DNA from: Acidobacteriota bacterium
Lineage (GTDB): Bacteria; Acidobacteriota; Blastocatellia; Chloracidobacteriales; Chloracidobacteriaceae
Direction: 5' to 3'
Length of the DNA stretch: 53,484 nt
Assembly: GCA_016208495.1 (NCBI GenBank)
Contig: JACQXX010000082.1
Location: 1-53,484, forward strand
In this document: positions 43,484 to 52,354 of the stretch, piece by piece
How positions within the stretch are numbered: position 1 is the first letter of the stretch
Layout: every line of letters starts with the position of its first letter
Notes under the pieces: generated by a model
Seen by the model: only the letters and a program-made list of their open reading frames with translations
Told to the model about the DNA's origin: nothing
Database searches by the model: none
Program-made: the position numbers and the translations under genes

Positions 43484-44600
43484 TCTTCCTTCCTCCTGAA
43501 TACTCACCTTCCAAGGTGGTGGTTGCAAATTGAACTGAGCGCGGAGTCCCCAGAGCCGGCTGGCGTGGGATAGGGACAGGCAATAAAACTGTGACCTGGG
43601 TTCCGTTTCCTTCGCGACTTTCAATCAACAATTTGCCATGTGCCCGGTTGACCACGGTTTCACACAGGGCGAGCCCCATGCCACTGCCGTTGGGTTTTGA
43701 GGTAAAAAACAGTTCCCGACACCGGCGCAACGTTTCCTGGTTCATTCCGATGCCAGTGTCACGAATAACAATTTTTAAGACCCGGTCGTGGTCCACCAGA
43801 CAGGCTTCAACCGAAATTTCATCTCCGGCTTTACAGGCATGGATGGCATTGTTGACCAGATTAAACACAATGGCCCGAATCGCCGCCGGATCAAGGTAGA
43901 GCAAGGGAAACGGCTGGACTTTGCACCTGGATAGAATCCGATTGCGTTTCATTTGGGCTTCCAGAACCCGAAACGCTTCTTCAATCGCAAAATCAATCGC
44001 GGTGGCCTTGCGGGTACACATGGTTAAATCCAGCAGACCAATTCCTTCAAAGGCGAGCTTCATCCGGCGGACTTCGCTCAAAATGGCGTGTAATTCGGTT
44101 TTGACATAACCTTCGGGAACATCTTCAATCAGGACTTCGACTGCCGTGGTAATCGCGGCCATTGGGTTTTTGAGTTCATGCAGGATTCCGGGCAGCACTT
44201 CACCCACGGCGGCGAGTTGGAGCAGGCGGTCGCGTTCATTGCGTAACCGTTCAAATCCGGTGATGTCTTGAAACAGCACGGTGAAAAATTCCGCCTGGAG
44301 TGACGCTTCAGTCAATCCAGTTCTAGCGATCTGAAACCCGATGGTGATATCGCCATTATCGGGTTGTTTATAGACACACCGGGTTTGGTGGTCTTCTTCA
44401 GAACGATTTTCAGGCAGGGTGAGATGGGCTGCCATGCCAGGAAGAATTTCCTTGAGGAGAAACCCGATCAACTGATCACGTGATCGGTGCAAAATAGCTT
44501 CTGATTTTTGATTGGCGTAGACAATTACACCAGCTACATCGGTCACCAGGACTCCAGCCGGTAGCGTGTCTAATACTTGAACAGATTTTTTGGATTCCAT
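43470..44600 (-). CDS. PAS-domain sensor histidine kinase
   Basis: A 376-residue soluble kinase without membrane helices. An N-terminal PAS domain (about 5-120, GVLVTDVAGVIVYANQKSEA) is followed by the HisKA helix with ILHELKNPMAAI (His141) and the ATPase domain: NLVNNAIHAC (N box), DTGIGM (G1) and GSGMGLAL (G2). It probably senses a cytoplasmic signal and phosphorylates the response regulator of the same module. First gene of the minus-strand operon, coupled to the Roadblock gene. Confidence 0.9.
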   Translation of the reverse strand: MESKKSVQVLDTLPAGVLVTDVAGVIVYANQKSEAILHRSRDQLIGFLLKEILPGMAAHLTLPENRSEEDHQTRCVYKQPDNGDITIGFQIARTGLTEASLQAEFFTVLFQDITGFERLRNERDRLLQLAAVGEVLPGILHELKNPMAAITTAVEVLIEDVPEGYVKTELHAILSEVRRMKLAFEGIGLLDLTMCTRKATAIDFAIEEAFRVLEAQMKRNRILSRCKVQPFPLLYLDPAAIRAIVFNLVNNAIHACKAGDEISVEACLVDHDRVLKIVIRDTGIGMNQETLRRCRELFFTSKPNGSGMGLALCETVVNRAHGKLLIESREGNGTQVTVLLPVPIPRQPALGTPRSVQFATTTLEGEYSGGRKNVSN

Positions 44601-45032
44601 AATGCCATCGGGTACCAGCCTCTGTTCCGACGGATGGTTTTATTGCGAACCATTCAAAGCTTCGGCAACGAAAAGAGAGGTGGAGCAGGTTTTTCTTCAA
44701 ATGGGATGGTCATTTCATTGGTTGCGGCAACCTTGAAGTGAAGGGATAGACACCACACTGCAACCCAAAGGCCAAAACTGACGATTGTTCGTTTTTTTCG
44801 GGGAAATCAATTGAATTGTCTGAAATTAGACCGCCTCAGATGGATTCTGAAGTTAGAAAAAGTCACAACTTATTGATCTCGATGGAATAATCCTGGTTGT
44901 GATTTATGATCCACTGATGCTGAGTGAGTGGGGAAAAATTCGCTTTTATGTGCGAAATGTTCAAAAAATCACACCTGTACTGGGAAAAAATCCGAGTTGG
45001 CTGGAAAAATCCGCAGGCCAGAGGGACCTGGT
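44601..45032. other. Intergenic region without a gene
   Basis: About 430 bp upstream of the histidine kinase operon. It must contain that operon's promoter, but I see no consensus I would defend and no credible gene on either strand. Confidence 0.4.
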
Positions 45033-45581
45033 TTATTTCACCCATTGCCGCTGGTTCAATTGAAATGTGTGCTCCTGACAGGGTTCATCATTAAAGTAAG
45101 CCGTGTCTGTTTGCACCAGTTGAAAACCAAGTTTGACCAGGACCTTGATGGAAGATCCGTTTCGGGTATCTGTAATAGCGGTGAGGTCGGTGACTGGGGT
45201 TTTTTGAAATAAGAGGTCAATGGTTGCCCTGACGGCTTCAGTTGCCAGCCCGCGTCCCTGATGCGCCCGGCAAATCGTGTATCCGATCTCAGCCTGATGG
45301 ATGTCATCGGCATGAAAATGTACGCCGATATCCCCAATCAATTCATCAGTTGACGGCAACGCCAGGGCAATTTGAAACCAGCGGCCAGCAACGCCAAATT
45401 CAGCCAGATTCATCTCGCGGACAAAATTTTGAGCCGTCTCAGGTGAAATATTAGACCACCCTTGATAGCGAGCAATTTCGGGATCATTGCGATACATCAG
45501 AAAGGTGTGCCAGTCCGCTTCTTCAAAGCGTCGCAGGATCAGGCGGGAGGTGGCAATGGGAAAACATTCGAGGGGCAACAT
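45033..45581 (-). CDS. GNAT acetyltransferase (RimJ/RimL type)
   Basis: A 182-residue protein of the Acetyltransf_3 group: TSRLILRRFEEADWHTFL at the N-terminus, IGDIGVHFHADD, AEIGYTICRAHQGRGLATEA (acetyl-CoA loop Q-x-x-G-x-A) and NGSSIKVLVKLGFQ. It would acetylate an N-terminus, an antibiotic or another amine; no specific substrate can be named. The ATG at 45581 has AAGGAAAT upstream. The neighbour upstream ends 31 nt earlier, so they may be co-transcribed. Confidence 0.88.
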   Translation of the reverse strand: MLPLECFPIATSRLILRRFEEADWHTFLMYRNDPEIARYQGWSNISPETAQNFVREMNLAEFGVAGRWFQIALALPSTDELIGDIGVHFHADDIHQAEIGYTICRAHQGRGLATEAVRATIDLLFQKTPVTDLTAITDTRNGSSIKVLVKLGFQLVQTDTAYFNDEPCQEHTFQLNQRQWVK

Positions 45582-45612
45582 AGGTATTTCCTTCAAAATC
45601 AGGTGGTTGACA

Positions 45613-46116
45613 TTAACCGCAAATCTGCCCGAGTAGCAACCATAAACCAATTCCAAGAAGACAGCTCATTAGTAGAATATACCTTTTATAAAGCCATTGA
45701 ATTTTCCAGGTGCTGGCATTGGGAATTCTTGATTGAAGCTGTTCACAGAGTCTTTCTCCGAAGACTTTTCCACTTGGCGGTACAACCAGAAGCATAAAAA
45801 ACCCCCAAATAAGACCGGCAAAACAGTTCAGGAGAGGATCATGGGGAGTAAGTTTTAAAGCAACCAGTAGTTCATAAAATAATGTAATCAGTAGAGAGAT
45901 CCTGGCACCAGAGACAAACCCGTACACTCCAGCTTCACGAACCAAGTCGTTGGCAAGATCTTGCTTTTCATTTCTCTGGAGATAGAGACCAGGCTTTGGA
46001 ATTGTTACTGACTGACAGCGAGTGCAAATATTGCTCACCGGGTCAAAACAGTCTGCCTGATGGCAGATTTCACAGCGCTGAGCCAGGTATTCTTTCTTGA
46101 TTTGCAGGCGTTCCAT
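45613..46116 (-). CDS. Zinc-ribbon membrane protein, unknown function
   Basis: A 167-residue protein with an N-terminal zinc ribbon (Cys-x2-Cys at CEIC, then CTRC) and three hydrophobic helices (ARISLLITLFYELLVAL, CFAGLIWGFFMLLVVP and LLMSCLLGIGLWLLLG). I take the ATG at 46116 with GAGGAAA, not the longer TTG frame. It is divergent from the DUF2760-Hsp70 operon. No family is recognised with confidence. Confidence 0.65.
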   Translation of the reverse strand: MERLQIKKEYLAQRCEICHQADCFDPVSNICTRCQSVTIPKPGLYLQRNEKQDLANDLVREAGVYGFVSGARISLLITLFYELLVALKLTPHDPLLNCFAGLIWGFFMLLVVPPSGKVFGERLCEQLQSRIPNASTWKIQWLYKRYILLMSCLLGIGLWLLLGQICG

Positions 46117-46248
46117 ATTTTTCCTCAACGCGCATAACCGGCCTTGATGCCAGGAATCCTTTTGTTTTCAGGGTAGAATTTGATAAACAAAGGCTAACGC
46201 ATTTATTTTTGATTATCTTGCAGATTCTTACCATTTACAAAGGGTCTT

Positions 46249-46797
46249 ATGATTGGATTTGGTCAACGTCTTTCTTTTGCCATCAAAACATTTCTGGCGC
46301 TGCTCACCAGCGGGAAATTGCCGGAAGATGTGGTGCGCGAACTGATTCCGCCGCCGCCACCCCCTCCGCTTCCGCCTCCCGCGCCCAAGGTGGTTAAACC
46401 GGAAGTCAAAGTTGAGGAATCCTGTGATCGGGCCATTCAACTCCTTGCCATTTTACAGCGTGACGGGCGACTGGTTGATTTTTTTACCGAGGATATTTCT
46501 CCGTTTACGGATGCCCAGATTGGAGCGGCGGTTCGGGACATTCACCAGAGCTGTCGCAAATCACTCGAACGATATGTGAAATTTGAACCAGTCATTCCGC
46601 AAGCCGAAGGACAAACCGTAAAAGTGGCCGAAGGCACCAACCCCGCCAGTATCAAGCTGATGGGAAATAATGTCGGAAAGCTGCCGGTCAGTGGGGTGCT
46701 CCGCCATCGTGGCTGGCGCGTGGCCAGTATTCAACTGCCCCCGCTGCCCGAAGAAAAAAGCCGCACGGTTGTTTTTCCCGCGGAAATTGAGACGTAG
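46249..46797 (+). CDS. DUF2760 protein
   Basis: A 182-residue protein. An N-terminal amphipathic/hydrophobic helix (RLSFAIKTFLALL) and a proline-rich linker (PPPPPPPLPPPAP) lead to the DUF2760 domain: RAIQLLAILQRDGRLVDFF, DISPFTDAQIGAAVRDIH and the C-terminal GVLRHRGWRVASIQLPPLP. DUF2760 genes are typically found directly upstream of two Hsp70 genes, exactly as here. Function unknown; a membrane-anchored partner of the Hsp70s is a reasonable guess. The ribosome site is AAAGGG. Confidence 0.87.
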   Translation: MIGFGQRLSFAIKTFLALLTSGKLPEDVVRELIPPPPPPPLPPPAPKVVKPEVKVEESCDRAIQLLAILQRDGRLVDFFTEDISPFTDAQIGAAVRDIHQSCRKSLERYVKFEPVIPQAEGQTVKVAEGTNPASIKLMGNNVGKLPVSGVLRHRGWRVASIQLPPLPEEKSRTVVFPAEIET

Positions 46798-46845
46798 GGG
46801 CGGACCAACGTGTCCGCCGGTAGGGGCGGACCAATGTGTCCGCCC
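46794..46845 (+). repeat. Two tandem 26-bp GTAGGGGCGGACC repeats
   Basis: GTAGGGGCGGACCAACGTGT (plus CCGCCG) at 46794-46819 is repeated at 46820-46845 with two mismatches. Each unit is itself partly palindromic (GGGCGGAC...GTCCGCC). The first unit provides the TAG stop codon of the DUF2760 gene. Confidence 0.8.
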
Positions 46846-46866
46846 AAAACAGAAAGGAAAATTGTT

Positions 46867-48702
46867 TTGGATACGCGGTTTATTGTTGGTATTGATCTTG
46901 GCACGACCAATTCGGTCCTGTCGTTTTTGGATACATCTCTGCCGGTCGAAGATCAGCACATTCAACTGGTTCCCGTCCCGCAGACGGTCAATCCAGGCGA
47001 GGTGGCTGACCAGTCGGTGTTGCCGTCATTTTTGTTCATCCCAGGGGAAATGGACTTCCCACCAGGGAGCACCGCCTTGCCGTGGGATGAATCGCCCCAG
47101 TATGTGGTCGGTGAACTGGCTCGCAAACGTGGTTCAGAAAACCCCTCCCGGCTGGTGGCTTCGGCGAAATCGTGGCTCTCGTATTCGGGTGTCAATCGCA
47201 CCTCACCCATTTTGCCCTGGCAGTCTCCTGATGAAATTCCAAAAATTTCGCCAGTCGAGGCTTCAGCCCAGTATCTGGGTTATTTGCGGACGGTCTGGAA
47301 TTCCCGTGTGGCTGAAGGGAATCCCGAATATGATCTGGGCAATCAGACGGTTTTTTTGACAGTGCCGGCCTCATTTGATGAAGAAGCCCGTGAACTGACG
47401 CTCCGCGCCGCTCATCAGGCTGGATTGCAGCAGGTGATTTTGCTCGAAGAGCCCCAGGCGGCGTTTTATTCGTGGCTTGGAACACACGGCGAAACCTGGC
47501 GCAAGCAGGTCAAAGTCGGTGATTTGATTCTGGTGTGCGACATCGGAGGCGGGACAACCGATTTCAGTTTGATTTCAGTTTCCGAGCACGATGGCGATCT
47601 GGCGCTGGAGCGGGTTGCGGTCGGCGACCACATTTTGCTGGGCGGCGACAACATGGATCTGGCGCTGGCCCGGTTGATGCAGCAGCGGCTCGAAGAATCC
47701 GGCCATAAAATTGATACCTTCCAGCTTTTTGGTCTCTGGTATCAGTGCCGGGTGGCGAAAGAACGATTGTTTGCCGATGAACACAGCGAACAGCAGCCAG
47801 TCACGCTGCTTGGAAAAGGATCACGCCTCATTGGGGGCACCATCACCACTGATCTGACCCGCGATGACGTCAATCGGGTTCTGGTCGGTGGGTTTTTCCC
47901 GCATATTGCTTCGGATGAAATGCCGGCGCGGCAGCGACGGGTCGGTTTTCAGGAAATTGGGTTGCCGTATGCGGCTGATCCGGCGATTACCAAACATCTG
48001 GCCCGGTTCCTGGCCCGACAAACACAGAACATTTCCGAACAAAATACAATTCGTCGAAGCCAGAGCGGAATGGCCTGTCCAACGCACATTTTGTTCAATG
48101 GCGGTGTGATGAAAGCACCGATTCTGCGCACACGGATCCTCGATGTGCTCAATGACTGGCTGGCCGAAGAAGGCTTTGACTCAATCACCGAGCTTTCAGC
48201 GACTGACTTTGATACAGCGGTCTCGCATGGCGCTGTGGCGTATGGCAATGCCCGTCGCGGTTCTGGCGTGCGGATTCGGAGCGGTTCGCCACGAACCTAC
48301 TACATCGGGATTGAAAGCGCGTTGCCAGCAATTCCTGGATTCCCAGCGCCGCTCAAAGCCCTCTGCGTTGTCCCGTTTGGAATGGAAGAAGGCACCTCAG
48401 CCAGAGTTTCAGCCCGTGAATTTGGTCTGGTGGTTGGCGAACCGGCGGAATTCCGGTTCTTGAGTTCAACCGTCCGCAAACAGGATCCCATCGGCAGCCT
48501 GATTGAAGACTGGGGCGATGAACTTCAGGAACAAAATCCACTCGAAGTCACGCTCCACATTGACGGGAAAGAAGACACGGTGCTCCCGGTTCGACTTGAA
48601 ACCAGCATCACCGAAGTCGGAACGCTCGAACTCTGGTGTGTTTCACTCGATGGTCAGCAACGCTGGAAACTGGAATTTAATATTCGCGAGAAGGAAGAAT
48701 AG
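46867..48702 (+). CDS. Hsp70-family protein (first of pair)
   Basis: A 611-residue actin-fold ATPase: FIVGIDLGTTNSVLSF (phosphate 1), PASFDEEARELTLRAA, VCDIGGGTTDFSLI (phosphate 2), LLGGDNMDLALA and LFNGGVMKAPI (adenosine loop). The C-terminal about 120 residues are a divergent substrate-binding domain, so this is not the housekeeping DnaK. I propose a TTG start at 46867, eight nt after AAGGA; an upstream ATG at 46834 would read through a dispersed repeat. Middle gene of the DUF2760-Hsp70-Hsp70 operon. Confidence 0.9.
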   Translation: MDTRFIVGIDLGTTNSVLSFLDTSLPVEDQHIQLVPVPQTVNPGEVADQSVLPSFLFIPGEMDFPPGSTALPWDESPQYVVGELARKRGSENPSRLVASAKSWLSYSGVNRTSPILPWQSPDEIPKISPVEASAQYLGYLRTVWNSRVAEGNPEYDLGNQTVFLTVPASFDEEARELTLRAAHQAGLQQVILLEEPQAAFYSWLGTHGETWRKQVKVGDLILVCDIGGGTTDFSLISVSEHDGDLALERVAVGDHILLGGDNMDLALARLMQQRLEESGHKIDTFQLFGLWYQCRVAKERLFADEHSEQQPVTLLGKGSRLIGGTITTDLTRDDVNRVLVGGFFPHIASDEMPARQRRVGFQEIGLPYAADPAITKHLARFLARQTQNISEQNTIRRSQSGMACPTHILFNGGVMKAPILRTRILDVLNDWLAEEGFDSITELSATDFDTAVSHGAVAYGNARRGSGVRIRSGSPRTYYIGIESALPAIPGFPAPLKALCVVPFGMEEGTSARVSAREFGLVVGEPAEFRFLSSTVRKQDPIGSLIEDWGDELQEQNPLEVTLHIDGKEDTVLPVRLETSITEVGTLELWCVSLDGQQRWKLEFNIREKEE

Positions 48703-48707
48703 AAAGC

Positions 48708-48853
48708 AGGGTTCCGGGTTCCGGGTTCCGGGTTCCTGGTTCCGGGTTCCGGGGGTCTTCGAATTTATGTCCTTTTCGTCCTTTATGTCCTTTATGTCCT
48801 TTTCCCTGAACCCCGAACCCCGAACCCTGAACCCCGAACCCCGAACCCTGAAG
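48708..48853. repeat. GGGTTCC / GAACCCC tandem-armed palindrome
   Basis: Heptamer arrays GGGTTCCGGGTTCCGGGTTC (left) and CCCCGAACCCCGAACCCTGA (right) are inverted around a core of TTTATGTCC repeats. It separates the two Hsp70 genes and ends just before the second start codon. Confidence 0.8.
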
Positions 48854-48855
48854 CT

Positions 48856-51693
48856 ATGATCGCCACACCCCGGTATCTCATTGGCATTGATCTTGGAACG
48901 ACAAATTCAGCCGTGGCCTACGTTGATCGCAGGGCGCGGCTCAGTCGGGGGTTGCCGGTGATCAACCGGTTTCAAATTCCTCAGATTCTGACCGAAGGCG
49001 AAATGACATCACAGCCGATTTTGCCGTCATTTCTCTATTTTCTGAATGAAATCGAAACCGCACGCGGTGGGCTGACGCTGCCGTGGCACGAAGACGCGGT
49101 GGCTGTGGTTGGCCTTTATGCCCGCGAGCAGGGGGCATTGGTTCCGGGTCGGCAGGTTGCCTCGGCAAAATCCTGGCTGTGTAACAGTTCGGTGGATCGA
49201 ACCGCCGCCATTTTGCCCTGGGATTCAGACCAGCCGGAATGGAAATGCTCGCCGGTGGATGCCACCACTGGCTATTTGCTCCACTTGTGCGATGCCTGGA
49301 ACTACACCTTTTCCAAAAACGGGGAAGACGAAACGGCTGCGTTTGAAAACCAGGAAATCGTGATCACGGTTCCGGCTTCGTTTGACGAAGAAGCCCGCGA
49401 ATTGACCTGTCAGGCGGCGGCGAATGCCGGCATCAAACACCTGACGTTGATTGAAGAACCGCTGGCCGCGTTTTACGCCTGGATGGTGGCCAACAAAAGT
49501 CGGCTCAAGAAAATTCTCACCCATGGCGAACTGATTTTGATTTGTGACGTGGGTGGCGGGACGACCGATTTCAGTCTGATAAGAGTATTAATTGAAGATG
49601 GTGAGATTCAATTTGTTCGAACCGCCATTGGTGAACACCTCCTGCTTGGCGGAGACAACCTCGATCTGGCGCTTTCCCATCTGGTCGAAGCCCGGCTTGG
49701 CAATCCCAAACTGACCCTCAAACAACGCAAAGCCCTGCAGCGCCAGTGTTGTCAGGCCAAAGAACAACTGCTGGCACATCCAGCGCTTGAAAAAGTAACG
49801 ATTCGCATTTTAGGGAGTGGCTCGTCATTGATTGGCGGGGCGATGACCACTGATGTGACAGCTTCGGACGTCACCGGGTTGTTGCTGGACGGCTATTTGC
49901 CAAAGGTTGCCCCAACTGATTTACCCAAACGAGATCGGAGGGTGGCGCTCAGGGAAATGGGGTTGCCCTATGCCAGCGACCCGGCCATTACCAAACATCT
50001 GGCCGAATTTCTCACGCAAGCGGTTGATGCCGATACATTTGAACCAGATCATTCACCCTCAACTTCGACGGTGCGAATGGCCTGTCCCGACGCAATTTTG
50101 TTCAACGGCGGTTTTTTTGAGACCGAAATTGCCCGGCAGGCAATCGTGGATGTGCTCACCCACTGGTTTACACCTGACCGCCCGGAATACAAACCCAGGG
50201 TTCTGGCCAATACCGATCTGGCCGGTGCCGTTTCGATTGGTGCGGCCTATTATGCCCATGTTCGGCGCGAAGGTGGCCTGCGGATCAGCGGCGGCAGTGG
50301 GCGGGTGTATTATCTGGGCGTGCACACCAAAACAAAGCCAGAACGTGGACAAATTCCTGCCGTTTGCGTCCTCCCGCGAGGGACTGAGGAGGGCACCAGC
50401 CTTGAAGTTTCCAACCTGGAGTTCAAAGTTCTGGCCAATCGCCCGGTGACGTTTACGCTCTATAGCTCGACGGTCCGCCACGACCAGCACGGAAGTGTTG
50501 TGACGCTCGACGAAGCTGATATCCATCGGCACGCGCCGCTGGTCACGGTGCTGAGTTTTGGAAAACGCTCGCAGCAAGCCGAATTAAAAGTAAAACTCCT
50601 GGCCAGATATACCGAACTTGGAACGTTGGAATTGTGGTGCGAATCGCTGTCAACCGAGCACCGCTGGAAGCTTCAATTTCAACTTCGTGCGACTGATAAC
50701 AATTTTGAAGAATCCGAAGAAACCCAGACAGTCATTTCCGATGAAGCCATTGAGCAGGCAATTCAACTTCTAAAAACCGTCTTTGACACATCCCACACGA
50801 TAAAAGCTGACGAACACCTCACGCCTGAAAACCTGGTCGGAAAACTTGAAGCCGTGCTTGGGTACGGCAAAGATGCCTGGCCGGTAGCGGTCATCCGCAA
50901 ATTGTGCGATGTGCTCCACGAACTGGCTGAAGGTCGGAAAAAACGGTCGAACTATGAATTGCGCTGGCTCAACCTGTATGGATTTTGCCTTCGTCCTGGT
51001 TTCGGCGCCGTCCTTGATGACTGGCGAACCAAACAGGCGCGCAAGATTTTCCTGTCAGGATTGACCTTCGGAAACGACATCCAGTGCCAGGTCGAATGGT
51101 TTGTCTTTCTGGCCCGGATTGCCGGCGGTCTGGCCCAGGGGCAGCAACTGGATGTGTATCAGCGATGTATGCCGCTCCTTGGCATAGGCGGGAAAAAACT
51201 CAAGAAGCGGCTCCACCCACAAGTTGAACGCGATGGCTGGCGGTTGCTGGCGAATCTGGAACATCTGGCACCAACCATCAAAACCCGGCTTGGTAGTGAA
51301 CTGATTGAAAAGATTAAAGAAAAGCCGTTAAACAAGAGCTTTTTATGGTCGCTTGGCCGGTTAGGAGCACGCATCCCGCTCTATGGTCAGCTCAACAACG
51401 TCGTTTCGGCTCGCGTTGCGTCAGAATGGATTACCGTCTTGCTCGAACTCCCTGAAAAATCGTGGGATACCGCCTCGGCCCTGTCACAACTTGGAGCGCG
51501 AACCGATGACCCGCTCCGTGATATTTCAGATGAGCTTCGCGAACGAATCATCCAGGCAATCCAACCGATTGAACGCACCGGACCATTGATTGAAGCGTTG
51601 AAGCAGTACCTGCCGCCCGAATCGGCCCAGAAAGTCCAGATGTTTGGCGAATCGCTTCCGATTGGGTTGCGGATGGACGCTGAGACCATTTAG
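48856..51693 (+). CDS. Hsp70-family protein with long DUF3731-type C-terminal extension
   Basis: A 945-residue protein. Residues 1-about 600 parallel the upstream Hsp70: LIGIDLGTTNSAVAYVD, PASFDEEARELTCQAA, ICDVGGGTTDFSLI, LLGGDNLDLAL and LFNGGFFETEI. The extra about 330 residues are helical (YGKDAWPVAVIRKLCDVLHE, NYELRWLNLYGFCLRPGFG) and correspond to the DUF3731-like extension known for the second Hsp70 of this operon type. The pair probably arose by duplication and works together with the DUF2760 protein on an unknown client. No ribosome site is evident, because a repeat precedes the ATG. Confidence 0.88.
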   Translation: MIATPRYLIGIDLGTTNSAVAYVDRRARLSRGLPVINRFQIPQILTEGEMTSQPILPSFLYFLNEIETARGGLTLPWHEDAVAVVGLYAREQGALVPGRQVASAKSWLCNSSVDRTAAILPWDSDQPEWKCSPVDATTGYLLHLCDAWNYTFSKNGEDETAAFENQEIVITVPASFDEEARELTCQAAANAGIKHLTLIEEPLAAFYAWMVANKSRLKKILTHGELILICDVGGGTTDFSLIRVLIEDGEIQFVRTAIGEHLLLGGDNLDLALSHLVEARLGNPKLTLKQRKALQRQCCQAKEQLLAHPALEKVTIRILGSGSSLIGGAMTTDVTASDVTGLLLDGYLPKVAPTDLPKRDRRVALREMGLPYASDPAITKHLAEFLTQAVDADTFEPDHSPSTSTVRMACPDAILFNGGFFETEIARQAIVDVLTHWFTPDRPEYKPRVLANTDLAGAVSIGAAYYAHVRREGGLRISGGSGRVYYLGVHTKTKPERGQIPAVCVLPRGTEEGTSLEVSNLEFKVLANRPVTFTLYSSTVRHDQHGSVVTLDEADIHRHAPLVTVLSFGKRSQQAELKVKLLARYTELGTLELWCESLSTEHRWKLQFQLRATDNNFEESEETQTVISDEAIEQAIQLLKTVFDTSHTIKADEHLTPENLVGKLEAVLGYGKDAWPVAVIRKLCDVLHELAEGRKKRSNYELRWLNLYGFCLRPGFGAVLDDWRTKQARKIFLSGLTFGNDIQCQVEWFVFLARIAGGLAQGQQLDVYQRCMPLLGIGGKKLKKRLHPQVERDGWRLLANLEHLAPTIKTRLGSELIEKIKEKPLNKSFLWSLGRLGARIPLYGQLNNVVSARVASEWITVLLELPEKSWDTASALSQLGARTDDPLRDISDELRERIIQAIQPIERTGPLIEALKQYLPPESAQKVQMFGESLPIGLRMDAETI

Positions 51694-51763
51694 GGTTCAG
51701 CGTTCCTTCCCCGTGCCTGTTTTTTCGGGGAATTGCCAACCACCATCCAGAAAGGATATTTTG

Positions 51764-51895
51764 GGGCTCCTCCAGGCTGATCTGACTTTTTTGGATTTTG
51801 ATTACCTTGAAAATTGGGTGAAAGAGCTTGAGCTTTGGGATCTATACCAGCGGGCATTGGAAATGATTAAAGCCAAACCTCAATCAAATGAATAA
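51764..51895 (+). pseudogene. C-terminal fragment resembling nucleotidyltransferase-family tails
   Basis: The frame ending at 51895 reads ILGLLQADLTFLDFDYLENW then VKELELWDLYQRALEMIK, a pattern seen at the C-terminus of proteins of the minimal nucleotidyltransferase (antitoxin-like) group, where a D-x-x-Y-x-x-x-W helix pair closes the protein. The rest of such a gene is missing and the frame upstream runs into the Hsp70 gene in another phase. Probably a relic. Weak evidence. Confidence 0.35.
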
Positions 51896-51910
51896 GTTGA
51901 AATTATTTTG

Positions 51911-52324
51911 TTATTGAGAAAGTTCCTTCGGCTTGCCATATTTTTTAGTAGCTTGCTGGCTGCGCTGGAAAAAATCTTGTGCCAGACGAATGATAATTGG
52001 GTTTCGAATCTGCGGTATAAGAATTAAAACTCCAAGCACGTCGGTTAAAATACCTGGAAAGAAAAGGCATAACACCGAGCCTATAAATACCATTGAAATG
52101 ACCAGAGAGGTAGAGGATTCTAAAGAATCCTCTTTTGTAAACTCGAACAAATATGGTCTGGCAATATAAAAGTGCAGGTATTGAGCACAACAACCAATGA
52201 CAAATGAAACAATTACAATTCCTAATGTGTAGGAAGTTCCCAAATGGTTGTACAGCCAGATGATAATTCCAGCTTCTGCAAATGAACAAATTACAGTAAA
52301 CAGCAATAACCAGAGTTTCCACAT
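51911..52324 (-). CDS. FxsA-family membrane protein (third in the triplet)
   Basis: A 137-residue protein with the FxsA layout: an N-terminal helix with SFAEAGIIIWLYNHLG, a second helix (LGIVIVSFVIGCC), the central FFPGILTDVLGVLILIPQIR motif and a short cytoplasmic tail. E. coli FxsA suppresses F-plasmid exclusion of phage T7 when overproduced. The ATG at 52324 has AAAGGC upstream; the stop of the preceding paralogue is 30 nt away. Confidence 0.85.
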   Translation of the reverse strand: MWKLWLLLFTVICSFAEAGIIIWLYNHLGTSYTLGIVIVSFVIGCCAQYLHFYIARPYLFEFTKEDSLESSTSLVISMVFIGSVLCLFFPGILTDVLGVLILIPQIRNPIIIRLAQDFFQRSQQATKKYGKPKELSQ

Positions 52325-52354
52325 AAGGTGCCTTTCAGGTTTCGTGGGCAAAAT

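Noticed and set aside
44928-45212. 94-codon plus-strand open frame
   Set aside because: It is mostly antisense to the GNAT acetyltransferase gene.
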